36,771 nt of DNA from an alpha proteobacterium MED-G10. GTDB taxonomy: Bacteria; Pseudomonadota; Alphaproteobacteria; Methylaequorales; Methylaequoraceae. Shown here one piece after another: positions 8,442 to 17,048 of the stretch; position 1 is the first letter of the stretch; each line of letters begins with the position of its first letter. The stretch covers positions 1 through 36,771 of the forward strand of contig NTKR01000007.1 of the NCBI GenBank assembly GCA_002457065.1, read 5' to 3'. Under the pieces are notes generated by a model. The model ran no database searches. It was not told the origin of the DNA and was given only the letters and a program-made list of their open reading frames with translations. The position numbers and the translations under genes were made by a program.

Positions 8442-8745
8442 CAGAATAGGAATGATTGGAGTTTACAGCATTGATAAGGAATTCTGATGCTTTAAACTTA
8501 ACAACATTTCTTTCAGAAATCATTACTTCAACCTTTGTTTTTGGGTTTCTTCCGATTCTTGCATTTTTATTCTTAACTTTAAAAATCCCAAAATTAACAA
8601 TTTTTACCTCTTTTTTTTCTTTCAACGATGAGCAAACCTCCTTTAAGAAGCTTTCGAAAAAGATTTGACATTCTCTTTTTGATAAACCAATTGTCTCGTT
8701 TAAATGGTTTACCAGAATTGCTTTGGTAATTACTTTTTTTTGCAT
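8428..8745 (-). CDS. ihfA: Integration host factor alpha subunit
   Basis: Nucleoid protein that bends DNA sharply as a heterodimer with IhfB. The 105-residue protein has the HU/IHF fold: an N-terminal helical part ending in KEVKIVNFGIFKVKNK, the DNA-binding beta arm with the signature GRNPKT at about 70-75, and the C-terminal helix FKASEFLINAV. The last 12 or so residues are a hydrophilic tail beyond the usual IhfA end. Assignment to the alpha subunit rather than HU or beta rests on the conserved fabH-ihfA-merR neighbourhood and the general sequence. ATG at 8745, 19 bp after fabH. Confidence 0.9.
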   Translation of the reverse strand: MQKKVITKAILVNHLNETIGLSKRECQIFFESFLKEVCSSLKEKKEVKIVNFGIFKVKNKNARIGRNPKTKVEVMISERNVVKFKASEFLINAVNSNHSYSDEKS

Positions 8746-8764
8746 TTGAATTAGATTATACTTT

Positions 8765-9724
8765 TCAAACTCTCAAAATACAACTCCCCCAAGTTAACCC
8801 TCCACCAATGGCACATAATGCCAATAAATCATTCTTTTTGATTTTTCCTGATTTGATTGAACTCGATATAGCCAATGGAATTGATGCTGCAGAAGTATTT
8901 GCATGATACTTTACAGTGCTTATAGTTTTTTCAACTTCAATACCTAGTTTTTTTCCAGTACTCGATATTATTCTTTGATTAGCTTGATGAGGAACAAACC
9001 AATCAATATCTTTGACACCTAAATTACACTCATTAAGTGCCTCTAATGTTGATTGTGAAAGTTTATTTACAGCTTGTTTGAAGATGTCCTGCCCTTTCAT
9101 CCTGATTTTTCCTACTCTTTGATTTAAAGATGGACCTCCATCAGCATAAAGACTATCCATCCATTTACCATCAGAATAAATTTTAGTCGATAATACGCCA
9201 TTTTTTTTCTTATCGGCAGTCAATATCATTGACCCAGCTCCATCACCAAATAAAACACATGTTCTCCTATCTTTCCAATCAACAATTTTTGATAAAGTTT
9301 CCGCCCCAATTAATAGAACATTCTTAAACTTTTCTGACTTAATAAAAGAATCTGCAATTTGTAACCCATAAATGAACCCTGAACAAACAGCTTGAACATC
9401 AAATGAAGGAATATCGTTTAAACCAAAAAATTTCTGTACTTTAGTAGCTGTTGACGGAAATGTATTATCGGGTGTGGTGGTTGCAACTATTACACACTCT
9501 ATCTTTTTTATATCAAAGTTTGACGATAAAATTGCATCCTGGGCTGCTTCTATTGCTAAACTAGATGTTAGTTCTTGTTTATTAGCAATATGTCTTTGTT
9601 TTATTCCCGTTCTGGAAAATATCCATTCATCAGATGTATCGACTATTTTACTTAAATCATCGTTAGAATAAGTTTTTTTTGGAAGAAAATGTCCAAATCC
9701 AGAAATTTTTGTAAAAATACTCAC
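8765..9724 (-). CDS. fabH: Beta-ketoacyl-ACP synthase III
   Basis: Starts each round of fatty acid synthesis by condensing acetyl-CoA with malonyl-ACP. The 319-residue thiolase-fold protein has the full catalytic triad of FabH: Cys114 in AVCSGF, His246 in VPHQAN and Asn276 in HANTSAAS. The glycine-rich end CAIGGGLTWGS is the oxyanion/structural loop. Start is GTG (9722-9724), giving the usual short leader before the first strand. It lies 4 bp after plsX, the standard plsX-fabH order, so phospholipid and fatty acid synthesis are coexpressed. Confidence 0.97.
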   Translation of the reverse strand: MSIFTKISGFGHFLPKKTYSNDDLSKIVDTSDEWIFSRTGIKQRHIANKQELTSSLAIEAAQDAILSSNFDIKKIECVIVATTTPDNTFPSTATKVQKFFGLNDIPSFDVQAVCSGFIYGLQIADSFIKSEKFKNVLLIGAETLSKIVDWKDRRTCVLFGDGAGSMILTADKKKNGVLSTKIYSDGKWMDSLYADGGPSLNQRVGKIRMKGQDIFKQAVNKLSQSTLEALNECNLGVKDIDWFVPHQANQRIISSTGKKLGIEVEKTISTVKYHANTSAASIPLAISSSIKSGKIKKNDLLALCAIGGGLTWGSCILRV

Positions 9725-9728
9725 AGTC

Positions 9729-10730
9729 TTATATTTTTATTTTTTTTTCAATTTCACTAATGTAAGAGTTTTCTATCAAAGACACTGCTACACTAATTGC
9801 ATTACAAAATCCAAAGGCATCAGTTCCGCCATGGCTTTTTACAACAATACCATTTAACCCTAATAAAACAGCACCATTATATTTTCTAGGATCAATCCTT
9901 GTTTTGAATCTATTTATTGCAGGCTTTGATAAAAAATATCCAATCTTTGAAATTAAAGAACTTTGATAAGCATTTTTTAAAAATGTAAAAATTAATTCAG
10001 CAACACCTTCCGCGGTTTTTAGAGCAATGTTTCCAGAAAATCCGTCTGTTACAACAACATCCACATTACCTTTATTGATATCATTACCCTCTATAAAACC
10101 ATAGAAATTTAATTGCGACGATATCTTTTTTAAATCTTCGAAAGTTTGTTTTACAATTGAGTTACCTTTGATATGCTCTGAACCAACATTTAATAGACCC
10201 AATACTGGTTTTTTTATGCCAAGAACAATTTTGGAAAAAACATCTCCCATCAATGCAAATTGGACAAGGTTTTCATTAGTACAATCAACGTTAGCTCCCA
10301 AATCAAGTACAACAGTCTGTCCTTTCATAGTAGGAAGTATGCCCGCAATTGCTGGTCGATCAATTCCTTTTATAGTTTTTAAAACAAATTTAGAAATTGC
10401 CATAAGAGCTCCTGTATTTCCAGCAGAAACAAAGCCATCACATTCCATAGATTTTACACAATTAATTCCTAGGCGCATACTTGAATTCTTCAGTTTTCGC
10501 AGTGCATTGACAGGTTCGTCATCAGACTTAATGGACTCATTTGTATGAAAAAACTCAAAATTACTTAGATTAGGATTTTTATCCAAATCAATATTAGATT
10601 TTTTTTTATCACCAAAGAGTTTAAATTTTACATTTGGATGAATTTTTGAGGCCATCGCCACACCCTCAATTGTAGCTTTAGGGCCGAGGTCACCCCCCAT
10701 TACATCAATGGCAATAACTATGTTTTTCAA
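9729..10730 (-). CDS. plsX: Phosphate acyltransferase PlsX
   Basis: Converts acyl-ACP to acyl phosphate, feeding PlsY in phosphatidic acid synthesis. The 333 residues begin with the hallmark IAIDVMGGDLGPKATIEG. They also carry VDCTNENLVQFALMGD, the GNDINKGNVDVVVTDGFSGN active-site region and the GGTDAFGFCNAI end. The start codon is TTG at 10728-10730. It is well supported because GGAG lies 8 nt upstream on the same strand and the conserved IAIDVMGGD begins four residues later. rpmF ends 15 bp upstream. Confidence 0.97.
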   Translation of the reverse strand: MKNIVIAIDVMGGDLGPKATIEGVAMASKIHPNVKFKLFGDKKKSNIDLDKNPNLSNFEFFHTNESIKSDDEPVNALRKLKNSSMRLGINCVKSMECDGFVSAGNTGALMAISKFVLKTIKGIDRPAIAGILPTMKGQTVVLDLGANVDCTNENLVQFALMGDVFSKIVLGIKKPVLGLLNVGSEHIKGNSIVKQTFEDLKKISSQLNFYGFIEGNDINKGNVDVVVTDGFSGNIALKTAEGVAELIFTFLKNAYQSSLISKIGYFLSKPAINRFKTRIDPRKYNGAVLLGLNGIVVKSHGGTDAFGFCNAISVAVSLIENSYISEIEKKIKI

Positions 10731-10745
10731 AATCTACTCCAGACA

Positions 10746-10958
10746 TTAGTCATCAGAATCTGAATCATCATCTGACTCGGGATTCATTTTACTAATAATT
10801 ACCTTCTTATTATAATAACCGCAGGATGGGCAAATGTGATGGCTTAACTTTAGCTCGCCACAATTTGGACATTCAACATTATTATTTACGGCCAGACCAT
10901 CATGTGATCTTCTCATATTTCTTTTTGAAGGAGTAGTTTTTCTTTTTGGAACTGCCAT
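10746..10958 (-). CDS. rpmF: 50S ribosomal protein L32 (Cys4 zinc-ribbon form)
   Basis: A 70-residue L32 with the invariant basic start MAVPKRKTTPSKRNMRRSHD. A zinc-ribbon follows, with CPNC (C30, C33) and CPSC (C43, C46) 10 residues apart, so all four ligands are kept. The tail after residue 60 is very acidic (ESDDDSDSDD), which is unusual for a ribosomal protein. From memory, many alphaproteobacterial L32 proteins have lost the Cys pairs. The gene sits immediately before plsX, as in gammaproteobacteria, but the DUF177/YceD gene that often precedes it is not here. The 63 nt upstream hold long A and T runs and no clear Shine-Dalgarno sequence. Confidence 0.95.
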   Translation of the reverse strand: MAVPKRKTTPSKRNMRRSHDGLAVNNNVECPNCGELKLSHHICPSCGYYNKKVIISKMNPESDDDSDSDD

Positions 10959-11021
10959 ATATAATCTCGTAAAGATGAATGTTTACAAAAAAAAAGATCA
11001 AAAGACAATGTTTTTTTTTTT

Positions 11022-11519
11022 TTATAACTTTTTATACTTAAAAAAAGAAACCTGATCTAAGTTATATTTATTAAGTTTACTTAAATGTTTAACATTGGAT
11101 CTTAAGTATTTAGAAAATTTTTTATAATCAATCTTTTCTTCTTTAAAATTTGCTTTTAATTTTAAGCCAATTTTTTCAGATTTTTTCTCAATCACATTAT
11201 CAAATTCTAATGAGTAACTAACAAGTCTTCCATAAAAATTTTCTGTCATTTTTCTAATTTTTCTTGGAATTCTTGATTCTGCCTCACCTAATTCATATAA
11301 AAGCACTTCTAGATCTTTTAAAAACATTGAAATTAAAAAACTTATATTACTCTCTGGTAATTTTAATTTTTTTAAGCACCATAAAACAAGTATTAGATTT
11401 ATTTGAAAAATTTCAATCTTAGCTCTTACCTCATTAGAAACAAAAAAATCTTCAAAATAAAATTTTTCTTTTGATTGTTTAATGATTTTTTTGTAAATCT
11501 GATTCATAGACTTTTTCAT
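11022..11519 (-). CDS. Ubiquinol-cytochrome c chaperone (Cbp3/UQCC family)
   Basis: Probable assembly factor for the cytochrome bc1 complex. The 165-residue protein matches the Cbp3 family in its core. FFVSNEVRAKIEIFQINLIL (about 25-44) resembles the early helix. LKDLEVLLYELGEAESRIPRKIRKMTENFYGRL (about 67-99) matches the diagnostic stretch in which homologues have a DLG-type turn, a KK/RK pair and AFYGR. In alphaproteobacteria this gene is typically divergent from bamE and close to plsX, as here. Two ATG codons are possible (11519 and 11507). If the first is used, the start codon abuts the bamE start with no spacer. A T13 run lies at its 3' end. Confidence 0.82.
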   Translation of the reverse strand: MKKSMNQIYKKIIKQSKEKFYFEDFFVSNEVRAKIEIFQINLILVLWCLKKLKLPESNISFLISMFLKDLEVLLYELGEAESRIPRKIRKMTENFYGRLVSYSLEFDNVIEKKSEKIGLKLKANFKEEKIDYKKFSKYLRSNVKHLSKLNKYNLDQVSFFKYKKL

Positions 11520-11996
11520 ATGATTAAAATAACAACAAAAAAAATTTTTTCACTACTTATTCTTATTTGCCTAAATTCGTGTATTGGTCAAAAAGAAATC
11601 CATGGTAATTTACCTGAGGCTCAACTTGTTTCACTTTTAAAAATTGGTAAGGATACAAAAAAAACGGTATCTCAGATATTAGGTCAACCAACTTTCTTTG
11701 GAGCTTTTGGAGATAATTCCTTTTATTATGTTGGAACAGTAAATTCAAAGGTAGCTTTTTTAGATCCTAAAGTTAACGAACAATATATATTAGAATTAAA
11801 TTTTGATAAATCAGATCTCTTAAAAAAAGTTTACATTTATGACAAAAAGCAGTCTATGAATGTGGCAATGTCGAGTCTTGAGACTAAAACATCTGGAAGC
11901 AAAGAAACTTTCTTACAGCAACTTATTAGAAATTTTGGTGTTCCAGGTATGGGTAAAGGAGGACCAATTATCGGAAGTGGAAAAGCTGACGATTAA
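11520..11996 (+). CDS. bamE: Outer membrane assembly lipoprotein BamE (SmpA/OmlA)
   Basis: Lipoprotein of the BAM complex that helps insert outer-membrane beta-barrels. I start it at the ATG at 11520 because a signal peptide begins there. It has a basic N-terminus, the hydrophobic stretch [10 protein letters not shown], and a lipobox LNSC with the lipidated Cys at 21; an upstream ATG at 11475 would spoil this signal. The mature part has the BamE pattern: [20 protein letters not shown], then [21 protein letters not shown], then VAFLDPKV. It continues into the alphaproteobacterial extension with [12 protein letters not shown]. No Shine-Dalgarno sequence precedes the start. The end overlaps the convergent hppA by 4 bp. 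Confidence 0.92.
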   Translation: MIKITTKKIFSLLILICLNSCIGQKEIHGNLPEAQLVSLLKIGKDTKKTVSQILGQPTFFGAFGDNSFYYVGTVNSKVAFLDPKVNEQYILELNFDKSDLLKKVYIYDKKQSMNVAMSSLETKTSGSKETFLQQLIRNFGVPGMGKGGPIIGSGKADD

Positions 11997-14095
11997 GCCA
12001 GCATTGATAATAATAAAATTGATACAATGTTTATGATTTTAATCATTGGGTTGATAGCTGGTCCAGCAGTATCTTTATAAGGGTCACCGACAGTATCACC
12101 TGTTACTGCAGCTTTGTGCGCATCAGAATTTTTTCCACCATAATTTCCGTCCTCGATGTATTTTTTTGCATTATCCCAAGCTCCCCCACCTGATGTCATA
12201 GAAATTGCAACAAATAACCCAGTTACAATTGTACCTAATAACATCGCTCCAAGGGCTGTAAACGCTGCTGTTGCTTTTCCTGAAATAAAGTAGATAGCAT
12301 AGTATGTGATAAAAGGCGCTAATACTGGCAGAAGAGATGGCACTATCATTGCGTAAATTGCTCCTTTGGTAAGAATATCCACCGCTTTACCATATTCAGG
12401 TTTTGATCTTCCTGTCATTATTCCTTTGTTTTCTTTAAACTGTCTTCTTACTTCATTAACAATTTTAGTTGCGGTTTTACCAACAGCGGTCATACCCATT
12501 GAACCAAATAAGTAAGGTAACATTCCCCCTAATAATAAGCCTACTACAACATAAGGGTCATCTAAAGAAAATTTTACATCCAAGTCTGGAAAATAATATT
12601 TTAGATCTTGAGTGTAGGCTCCAAATAAAACTAAAGAGGCGAGTCCAGCTGAACCAATTGCATAACCTTTAGTTACTGCTTTTGTAGTATTGCCAACAGC
12701 ATCGAGTGCATCTGTAGTTTTTCTGACACTTTCTGGTAAATTTGACATCTCTGCTATTCCACCAGCATTATCAGTCACTGGACCATAAGCATCTAATGCA
12801 ACAATCATCCCAGCAAGAGCTAACATTGTAGTTGCAGCAATTGATATCCCATATAGACCAGCAAATTTGTAGGAAAATACAATCCCAAGGATAATTACAA
12901 TAGTTGGAAGTGCAGTTGATTGCATAGATACAGCAAGCCCCTGAATTATATTTGTTGCATGGCCTGATTGGGAAGAATTTGCCACAGATTTGACAGGAGC
13001 AAATTCAGTACTTGTGTAATATTCTGTAATCCAAACAATAAATCCTGTTACCGTCAAGCCAACTAATGAACAGTAAAAAAGATCAATACCTGAAAAAGAT
13101 TCTATGAAGTAGTCATCATTAATTATGACTTTATCAAGCCCTATGAAAAATTCAGTCACGAAATATATAAAAACAACGGATGCAAGTGCTGTTATGATAA
13201 GACCTTTATACAATGCACCCATAATATTTTTGGATTCTCCAAGTTTCACGTAGAATGAGCCAATCAAGGAAGAGATAATACAAACACCAGCAATCAATAG
13301 TGGATACATCATAAATACCTGTTGATCTACTCCTGAGTTTTGAAATAATATCAAACCTAGAACCATAGTTCCTACAATCGTTACCGCATATGTCTCGAAC
13401 AAGTCGGCAGCCATACCAGCACAATCTCCAACATTATCTCCTACATTGTCAGCTATTACTGCTGGATTTCTTGGATCATCTTCAGGAATTCCCGCTTCAA
13501 TTTTACCAACCAAATCAGCTCCAACGTCTGCTCCTTTAGTAAAAATACCTCCGCCTAGTCTAGCAAATATTGATATTAAAGAAGCACCAAAACTTAGTGC
13601 AACCATTGCCTCCACAATTTCTCTTCCGTTAGCTTCTCCAAGGTAAAAATTCAAATACCAATAATAACTTATTAAACCCAGTAATCCTAAACCAACTACT
13701 AAAAATCCTGTTATTGCTCCTGATTTAAAAGATATATCGAGCGCTTTATCGATGCTTTCTGTTGCTGCCTGAGTAGTCCTGACGTTAGCTCTCACCGAAA
13801 CAAACATTCCAATATAGCCCGCTAGGCCTGATAGGAAGGCCCCGATTATAAAACCAATAGAAACAAAAGTATTTTCCATAAGGTAAAAAAGCAAAATTGC
13901 TATAAGTATGCCAACTATAGAAATAGTAATATATTGTCTGTTTAAATAAGCTTGTGCCCCTTCTTGAATAGCTAATGCAATTTCTTTCATCTTATCAGAA
14001 CCGTCAGGAGCTTGAAGTATTTGATTAATGGTGTAGCCACCGTAAATCAGAGATAATAAGGAACATATAAAAACAATTAGGTATTCTAGGAACAT
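11993..14095 (-). CDS. hppA: K+-independent membrane H+-translocating pyrophosphatase
   Basis: Integral membrane pump that couples PPi hydrolysis to proton export. The 700-residue protein is hydrophobic, with about 15-16 helices. It has the family's substrate loops: [37 protein letters not shown] around 188-223, with its Asp cluster, and [10 protein letters not shown] around 441-450. [19 protein letters not shown] at about 468-486 carries Lys472 and Thr475 where K+-dependent enzymes have Ala and Gly/Ala, so this is the K+-independent H+ type. ATG at 14095. The 58-nt gap after thiL could hold its own promoter. The stop overlaps bamE by 4 bp. With pfp in the same window it points to pyrophosphate as an energy currency. 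Confidence 0.97.
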   Translation of the reverse strand: MFLEYLIVFICSLLSLIYGGYTINQILQAPDGSDKMKEIALAIQEGAQAYLNRQYITISIVGILIAILLFYLMENTFVSIGFIIGAFLSGLAGYIGMFVSVRANVRTTQAATESIDKALDISFKSGAITGFLVVGLGLLGLISYYWYLNFYLGEANGREIVEAMVALSFGASLISIFARLGGGIFTKGADVGADLVGKIEAGIPEDDPRNPAVIADNVGDNVGDCAGMAADLFETYAVTIVGTMVLGLILFQNSGVDQQVFMMYPLLIAGVCIISSLIGSFYVKLGESKNIMGALYKGLIITALASVVFIYFVTEFFIGLDKVIINDDYFIESFSGIDLFYCSLVGLTVTGFIVWITEYYTSTEFAPVKSVANSSQSGHATNIIQGLAVSMQSTALPTIVIILGIVFSYKFAGLYGISIAATTMLALAGMIVALDAYGPVTDNAGGIAEMSNLPESVRKTTDALDAVGNTTKAVTKGYAIGSAGLASLVLFGAYTQDLKYYFPDLDVKFSLDDPYVVVGLLLGGMLPYLFGSMGMTAVGKTATKIVNEVRRQFKENKGIMTGRSKPEYGKAVDILTKGAIYAMIVPSLLPVLAPFITYYAIYFISGKATAAFTALGAMLLGTIVTGLFVAISMTSGGGAWDNAKKYIEDGNYGGKNSDAHKAAVTGDTVGDPYKDTAGPAINPMIKIINIVSILLLSMLA

Positions 14096-14153
14096 AAGAT
14101 AAACAATTTAAGATAAAGATTAATATTTAACAATTCACATCAATATCAAATAT

Positions 14154-15125
14154 TTAAAAATGACAAAAGCCTTTTTTTTTAAAATTTATTTTTTTCTTAT
14201 CTAAATCATAAATATCTACTCCAATACCTTGAGAGAAATGTCCAATTTTTTTAATGTTTTGTAATTTCTTCTTTTTTAAAAGGTTTAGTTTATTTTGTTT
14301 TACTGAAAATAATAGTTTATAATCTTCACCTCCAGTTAGAATAACTTCCCATTTTTTTTTTTTATCGTTTGTTTCTATAATTTCTTTTTTTGTATTTTTT
14401 GAGAGTGGAATATCTTTTAAAAAAATATTAGCTTTTAAATTAGAATTCTGGCTAATTAATTCTAACTCACTAATAAGACCATCAGAAATGTCTGTACAGA
14501 ACTCAGCAATACCTAGAATTGAAATTCCAAGTGTAATTTGTGGATCTGGCAAGTATAATTTTTTAATAAAAAAGTTTTTACTATCAATTTTCTTTTGTTT
14601 TCTATCTTTTAGTAACTCAAAACCTAATGCAGCATCCCCAATATTTCCTCCAACAAAAATCTCAGATCCTTCTGATACAAATAATTTTTTATGAAACTTT
14701 TTTTTTACAAAACCAAAAATCGTCGCTGACAAGAATATTTGTGATGATTCACTTAAGTCGCCTCCAAACAACTTTAGACCAAATTTATTTCCATCTAATC
14801 TTAGCCCAGAAGTGAATCTCTTTAGCCAAACATTATGATTCTTTTTAGGTATAGCAACATTCAAAGTGTACCCATATGGCATTGCACCCATCGCAGCAAT
14901 ATCAGATAAGTTAACTCTTAAAAGTTTTCTAGCAAGAACTTTTGGGTCATAATTTTTATCAAAATGCTTTCCTTCTATCATCATATCTGAAGATACAACC
15001 ATTTCTTTTCTTTGGAATAAATAAGCCGCATCATTCTTTAGCTCAAGAGCTTCTTTATTTCTTGCCAATGGATGAAAAAAGCTTTTAAGTATTTTTTGTT
15101 CTTGATTCACTGGATTCTTTGTCAT
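14154..15125 (-). CDS. thiL: Thiamine-monophosphate kinase
   Basis: Phosphorylates thiamine monophosphate to the active cofactor thiamine diphosphate. The 323 residues follow the PurM/ThiL fold: NDAAYL (about 31-36), VVSSDMMIEGKHF, RVNLSDIAAMGAMPYG, the GGDLSES loop, CTDISDGL and GGEDYKLLF. The Asp residues in these motifs bind Mg-ATP. The gene overlaps the end of nusB by 41 bp. The overlap looks real, because the conserved N-terminal segment KILKSFFHPLA needs this ATG. nusB-thiL order is common in proteobacteria. Confidence 0.94.
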   Translation of the reverse strand: MTKNPVNQEQKILKSFFHPLARNKEALELKNDAAYLFQRKEMVVSSDMMIEGKHFDKNYDPKVLARKLLRVNLSDIAAMGAMPYGYTLNVAIPKKNHNVWLKRFTSGLRLDGNKFGLKLFGGDLSESSQIFLSATIFGFVKKKFHKKLFVSEGSEIFVGGNIGDAALGFELLKDRKQKKIDSKNFFIKKLYLPDPQITLGISILGIAEFCTDISDGLISELELISQNSNLKANIFLKDIPLSKNTKKEIIETNDKKKKWEVILTGGEDYKLLFSVKQNKLNLLKKKKLQNIKKIGHFSQGIGVDIYDLDKKKINFKKKGFCHF

Positions 15126-15573
15126 TTAAATTTTTATAAATATTTTCAAGAATAGCATTTGTAAAAGCGCACTCTTTCTCTGTAAAAAATGATTCTGTAA
15201 GCATCAAGTACTCACTAATAATTATTCCTACAGATGTTTTAGGAAAATTGATCATTTCTGATATGGCAACTCGTAAAATTGCTAATTGAACTATTGGTAA
15301 ACGATCTATATTCCAACCATTATTAAGATTAGAAGAAATTAATTCATCAATTTTTTCTTGGTTATTTTGGATGACCTCTAATATTTTTATAAGAAAGATC
15401 TTATTAATTTTTGTTTTATCAAAATTTACTTTCACATCTAAGTCAATAAGAAAGGCATTGTTATTAATCAAGTAGGTTTGAATTTCTGGTAAATTTTTCG
15501 AATAATTTAAACTATAGATAGCCTGAATGGCAGCATATCTTGTGAAGGACTTTGAAAGTGAATTATTTTTCAT
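15085..15573 (-). CDS. nusB: Transcription antitermination factor NusB
   Basis: All-helical RNA-binding protein that pairs with NusE (S10) at boxA in rRNA operons. The 162 residues contain the family landmarks: TRYAAIQAIYSLNYSK at the start, NGWNIDRLPIVQLAILRVAISEM around 95-117, and KTSVGIIISEYLMLTESFFTEKECAFTNAIL, ending LENIYK. It begins 11 bp inside ribH and its end lies 41 bp inside thiL, so it is tightly coupled to both. The ribH-nusB adjacency is conserved across many bacteria. Confidence 0.95.
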   Translation of the reverse strand: MKNNSLSKSFTRYAAIQAIYSLNYSKNLPEIQTYLINNNAFLIDLDVKVNFDKTKINKIFLIKILEVIQNNQEKIDELISSNLNNGWNIDRLPIVQLAILRVAISEMINFPKTSVGIIISEYLMLTESFFTEKECAFTNAILENIYKNLNDKESSESRTKNT

Positions 15574-15994
15574 TTAACTTATTTATTAGATCCAAACAAA
15601 CTTTTGCTGCATTACCCCCTAAATTTTTTTTATTTACTTTTGATCTTTCTAAAGCCTGATCATAATTATTTACAGTAAGTAATGCTGTAGACAATGGAAA
15701 GGAATAATCGTAAGAAAACTTATAGATATAATTAAAGGTACTCTTTTTTACTACCTCATAATGATCGGTCTCTCCCTTTATAATACAACCTAAAATTATA
15801 TATCCAGAGAATTTTTCTCTATTTTTTTTTAGAAAAAAAGGTATTTCCAATGAGCCTGGAACACACAACGTTTCATATAAAATATTTTCTTTTTTTAAAA
15901 ATTTAGTTGCTCCATCTAAAAGATTATCTGATATCTCTGAATAAAAATTAGAGTAAATAATTAAAACTTTATTTTGAAATTTTCTGTGTTCCAT
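15563..15994 (-). CDS. ribH: 6,7-dimethyl-8-ribityllumazine synthase
   Basis: Penultimate step of riboflavin synthesis, joining the butanone phosphate from RibB with the pyrimidine from RibD. The 143-residue protein has the lumazine synthase pattern: VLIIYSNFYSEISDNLLDGA, VPGSLEIPFFLKK, and IILGCIIKGETDHYEVV with the catalytic His in the DHYE segment. It ends NLGGNAAKVCLDLI, matching the NKG/NRG-EAA region of homologues. ATG at 15994 is 26 bp inside the end of ribBA. At 143 residues it is slightly shorter than the usual 150 or so. Confidence 0.95.
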   Translation of the reverse strand: MEHRKFQNKVLIIYSNFYSEISDNLLDGATKFLKKENILYETLCVPGSLEIPFFLKKNREKFSGYIILGCIIKGETDHYEVVKKSTFNYIYKFSYDYSFPLSTALLTVNNYDQALERSKVNKKNLGGNAAKVCLDLINKLNEK

Positions 15995-17048
15995 TTATTT
16001 CTAATCCAAAACCGTCAATTCCTACAATATTCTTAGAAGAACTAGTTAATAATTTAATCTTGTTAACACCTAAATCTATAAGAATCTGTGCTCCAATTCC
16101 ATACTCTTTAAGAATTTTCTTTTCACTTGGTTTTTCTTTTTTAATTAATAATTCTTTTTTTGGGTTTCTAATAATTACAATAATGCCGTTGTCATTTTTT
16201 GAGATTATATCAATTGCTTTTTTTAGATCATCATTTTTTGCATTAAGTAAGTCTGAAAAAATATTTAAACTGTGCATCCTCACTAAGATGTCTTTACCTT
16301 TAATAACTTTGCCCTTCATAAGCGCTATGTGCTCAGTATTATCAATTGTATTTTTATATATAAACATTTTAAACTTTTTTTCTTCTCCTAAGTCTAGATT
16401 TTCAACCCGAATACATTTTACAAAACTTTGTTTTTTTATTCTGTACTCAATCAAATCCTTTATTGATGACATTCTCAGTTTATGTTTTTGGCAAAATTTT
16501 ACTAGATCATCAAATCTAGCCATTGTTCCGTCATCATTCATTATTTCACATATAACTCCATAAGGATATTGATTGGCCGTTGAAAGTCCGGACAAATCAA
16601 CAGCCGCTTCAGTATGCCCAGCTCTTACCAATACTCCGCCATCACTTGCTAATAAAGGGAAAATATGTCCTGGACTAACTAAATCACTAGGTTTTGATTT
16701 TGGTGAAACAGCTACTTTTATAGTCTGAGCTCTGTCTTTAGCACTTATTCCTGTTGTAACTCCTTTCTTAGCTTCGATAGAAACTGTAAATGCTGTTCGA
16801 TGCTTACTCTTATTAGATTCAGTCATTAATTTTAATTTTAATTTTTTAAATCTTTTCTTATCAAGAGCTAAACATATTAAACCTCTAGCGTATTTAGCCA
16901 TAAAATTGACTTTCTCAGAGGATACAAAGGAACCACAAAACATCAAATCTCCCTCATTTTCTCTATTTTCATCATCGACAATAACCACCATTTTGCCATT
17001 AGATAGGTCATTGATTATGTCTGATATTGGAGAAAGGAAACTTTTCAT
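15969..17048 (-). CDS. ribB: 3,4-dihydroxy-2-butanone 4-phosphate synthase with degenerate GTP cyclohydrolase II domain
   Basis: The N-terminal half (about 1-205) is a full RibB, making the four-carbon precursor from ribulose 5-phosphate: DENRENEGDL at 26-35, the SPGHIFPL loop at 125-132 and RAGHTEAAVDL at 142-152. The C-terminal half (about 208-359) has the GTP cyclohydrolase II fold end, YGIGAQILIDLGV and GFGLEI. The zinc site is gone: after VRMHS (256-260) there is no Cys where RibA has its three Cys ligands, and NIFSDLLNAKNDD stands there instead. It is thus the RibBX type, with a probably non-catalytic second domain. Coupled to ribE by a 4-bp ATGA overlap and to ribH by a 26-bp overlap. 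A working ribA should lie elsewhere. Confidence 0.93.
   Translation of the reverse strand: MKSFLSPISDIINDLSNGKMVVIVDDENRENEGDLMFCGSFVSSEKVNFMAKYARGLICLALDKKRFKKLKLKLMTESNKSKHRTAFTVSIEAKKGVTTGISAKDRAQTIKVAVSPKSKPSDLVSPGHIFPLLASDGGVLVRAGHTEAAVDLSGLSTANQYPYGVICEIMNDDGTMARFDDLVKFCQKHKLRMSSIKDLIEYRIKKQSFVKCIRVENLDLGEEKKFKMFIYKNTIDNTEHIALMKGKVIKGKDILVRMHSLNIFSDLLNAKNDDLKKAIDIISKNDNGIIVIIRNPKKELLIKKEKPSEKKILKEYGIGAQILIDLGVNKIKLLTSSSKNIVGIDGFGLEINGTQKISK

Noticed and set aside
10168-10548. 126-codon open frame on the + strand
   Set aside because: Antisense to the middle of plsX and unlike any family I know.
11011-11023. T13 run as a terminator
   Set aside because: On the + strand no gene ends before it, and on the minus strand it is an A run after the chaperone stop with no stable GC hairpin.
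11475-11519. Longer N-terminus for BamE (start at 11475)
   Set aside because: The extra 15 residues would precede and spoil a clean lipoprotein signal peptide that begins at the ATG at 11520.
16060-16563. 167-codon open frame on the + strand
   Set aside because: It lies wholly antisense to ribBA, whose conserved RibB motifs fix the coding strand. The translation is hydrophobic low-complexity Phe/Ile/Leu sequence, as expected from the reverse of Lys-rich codons.
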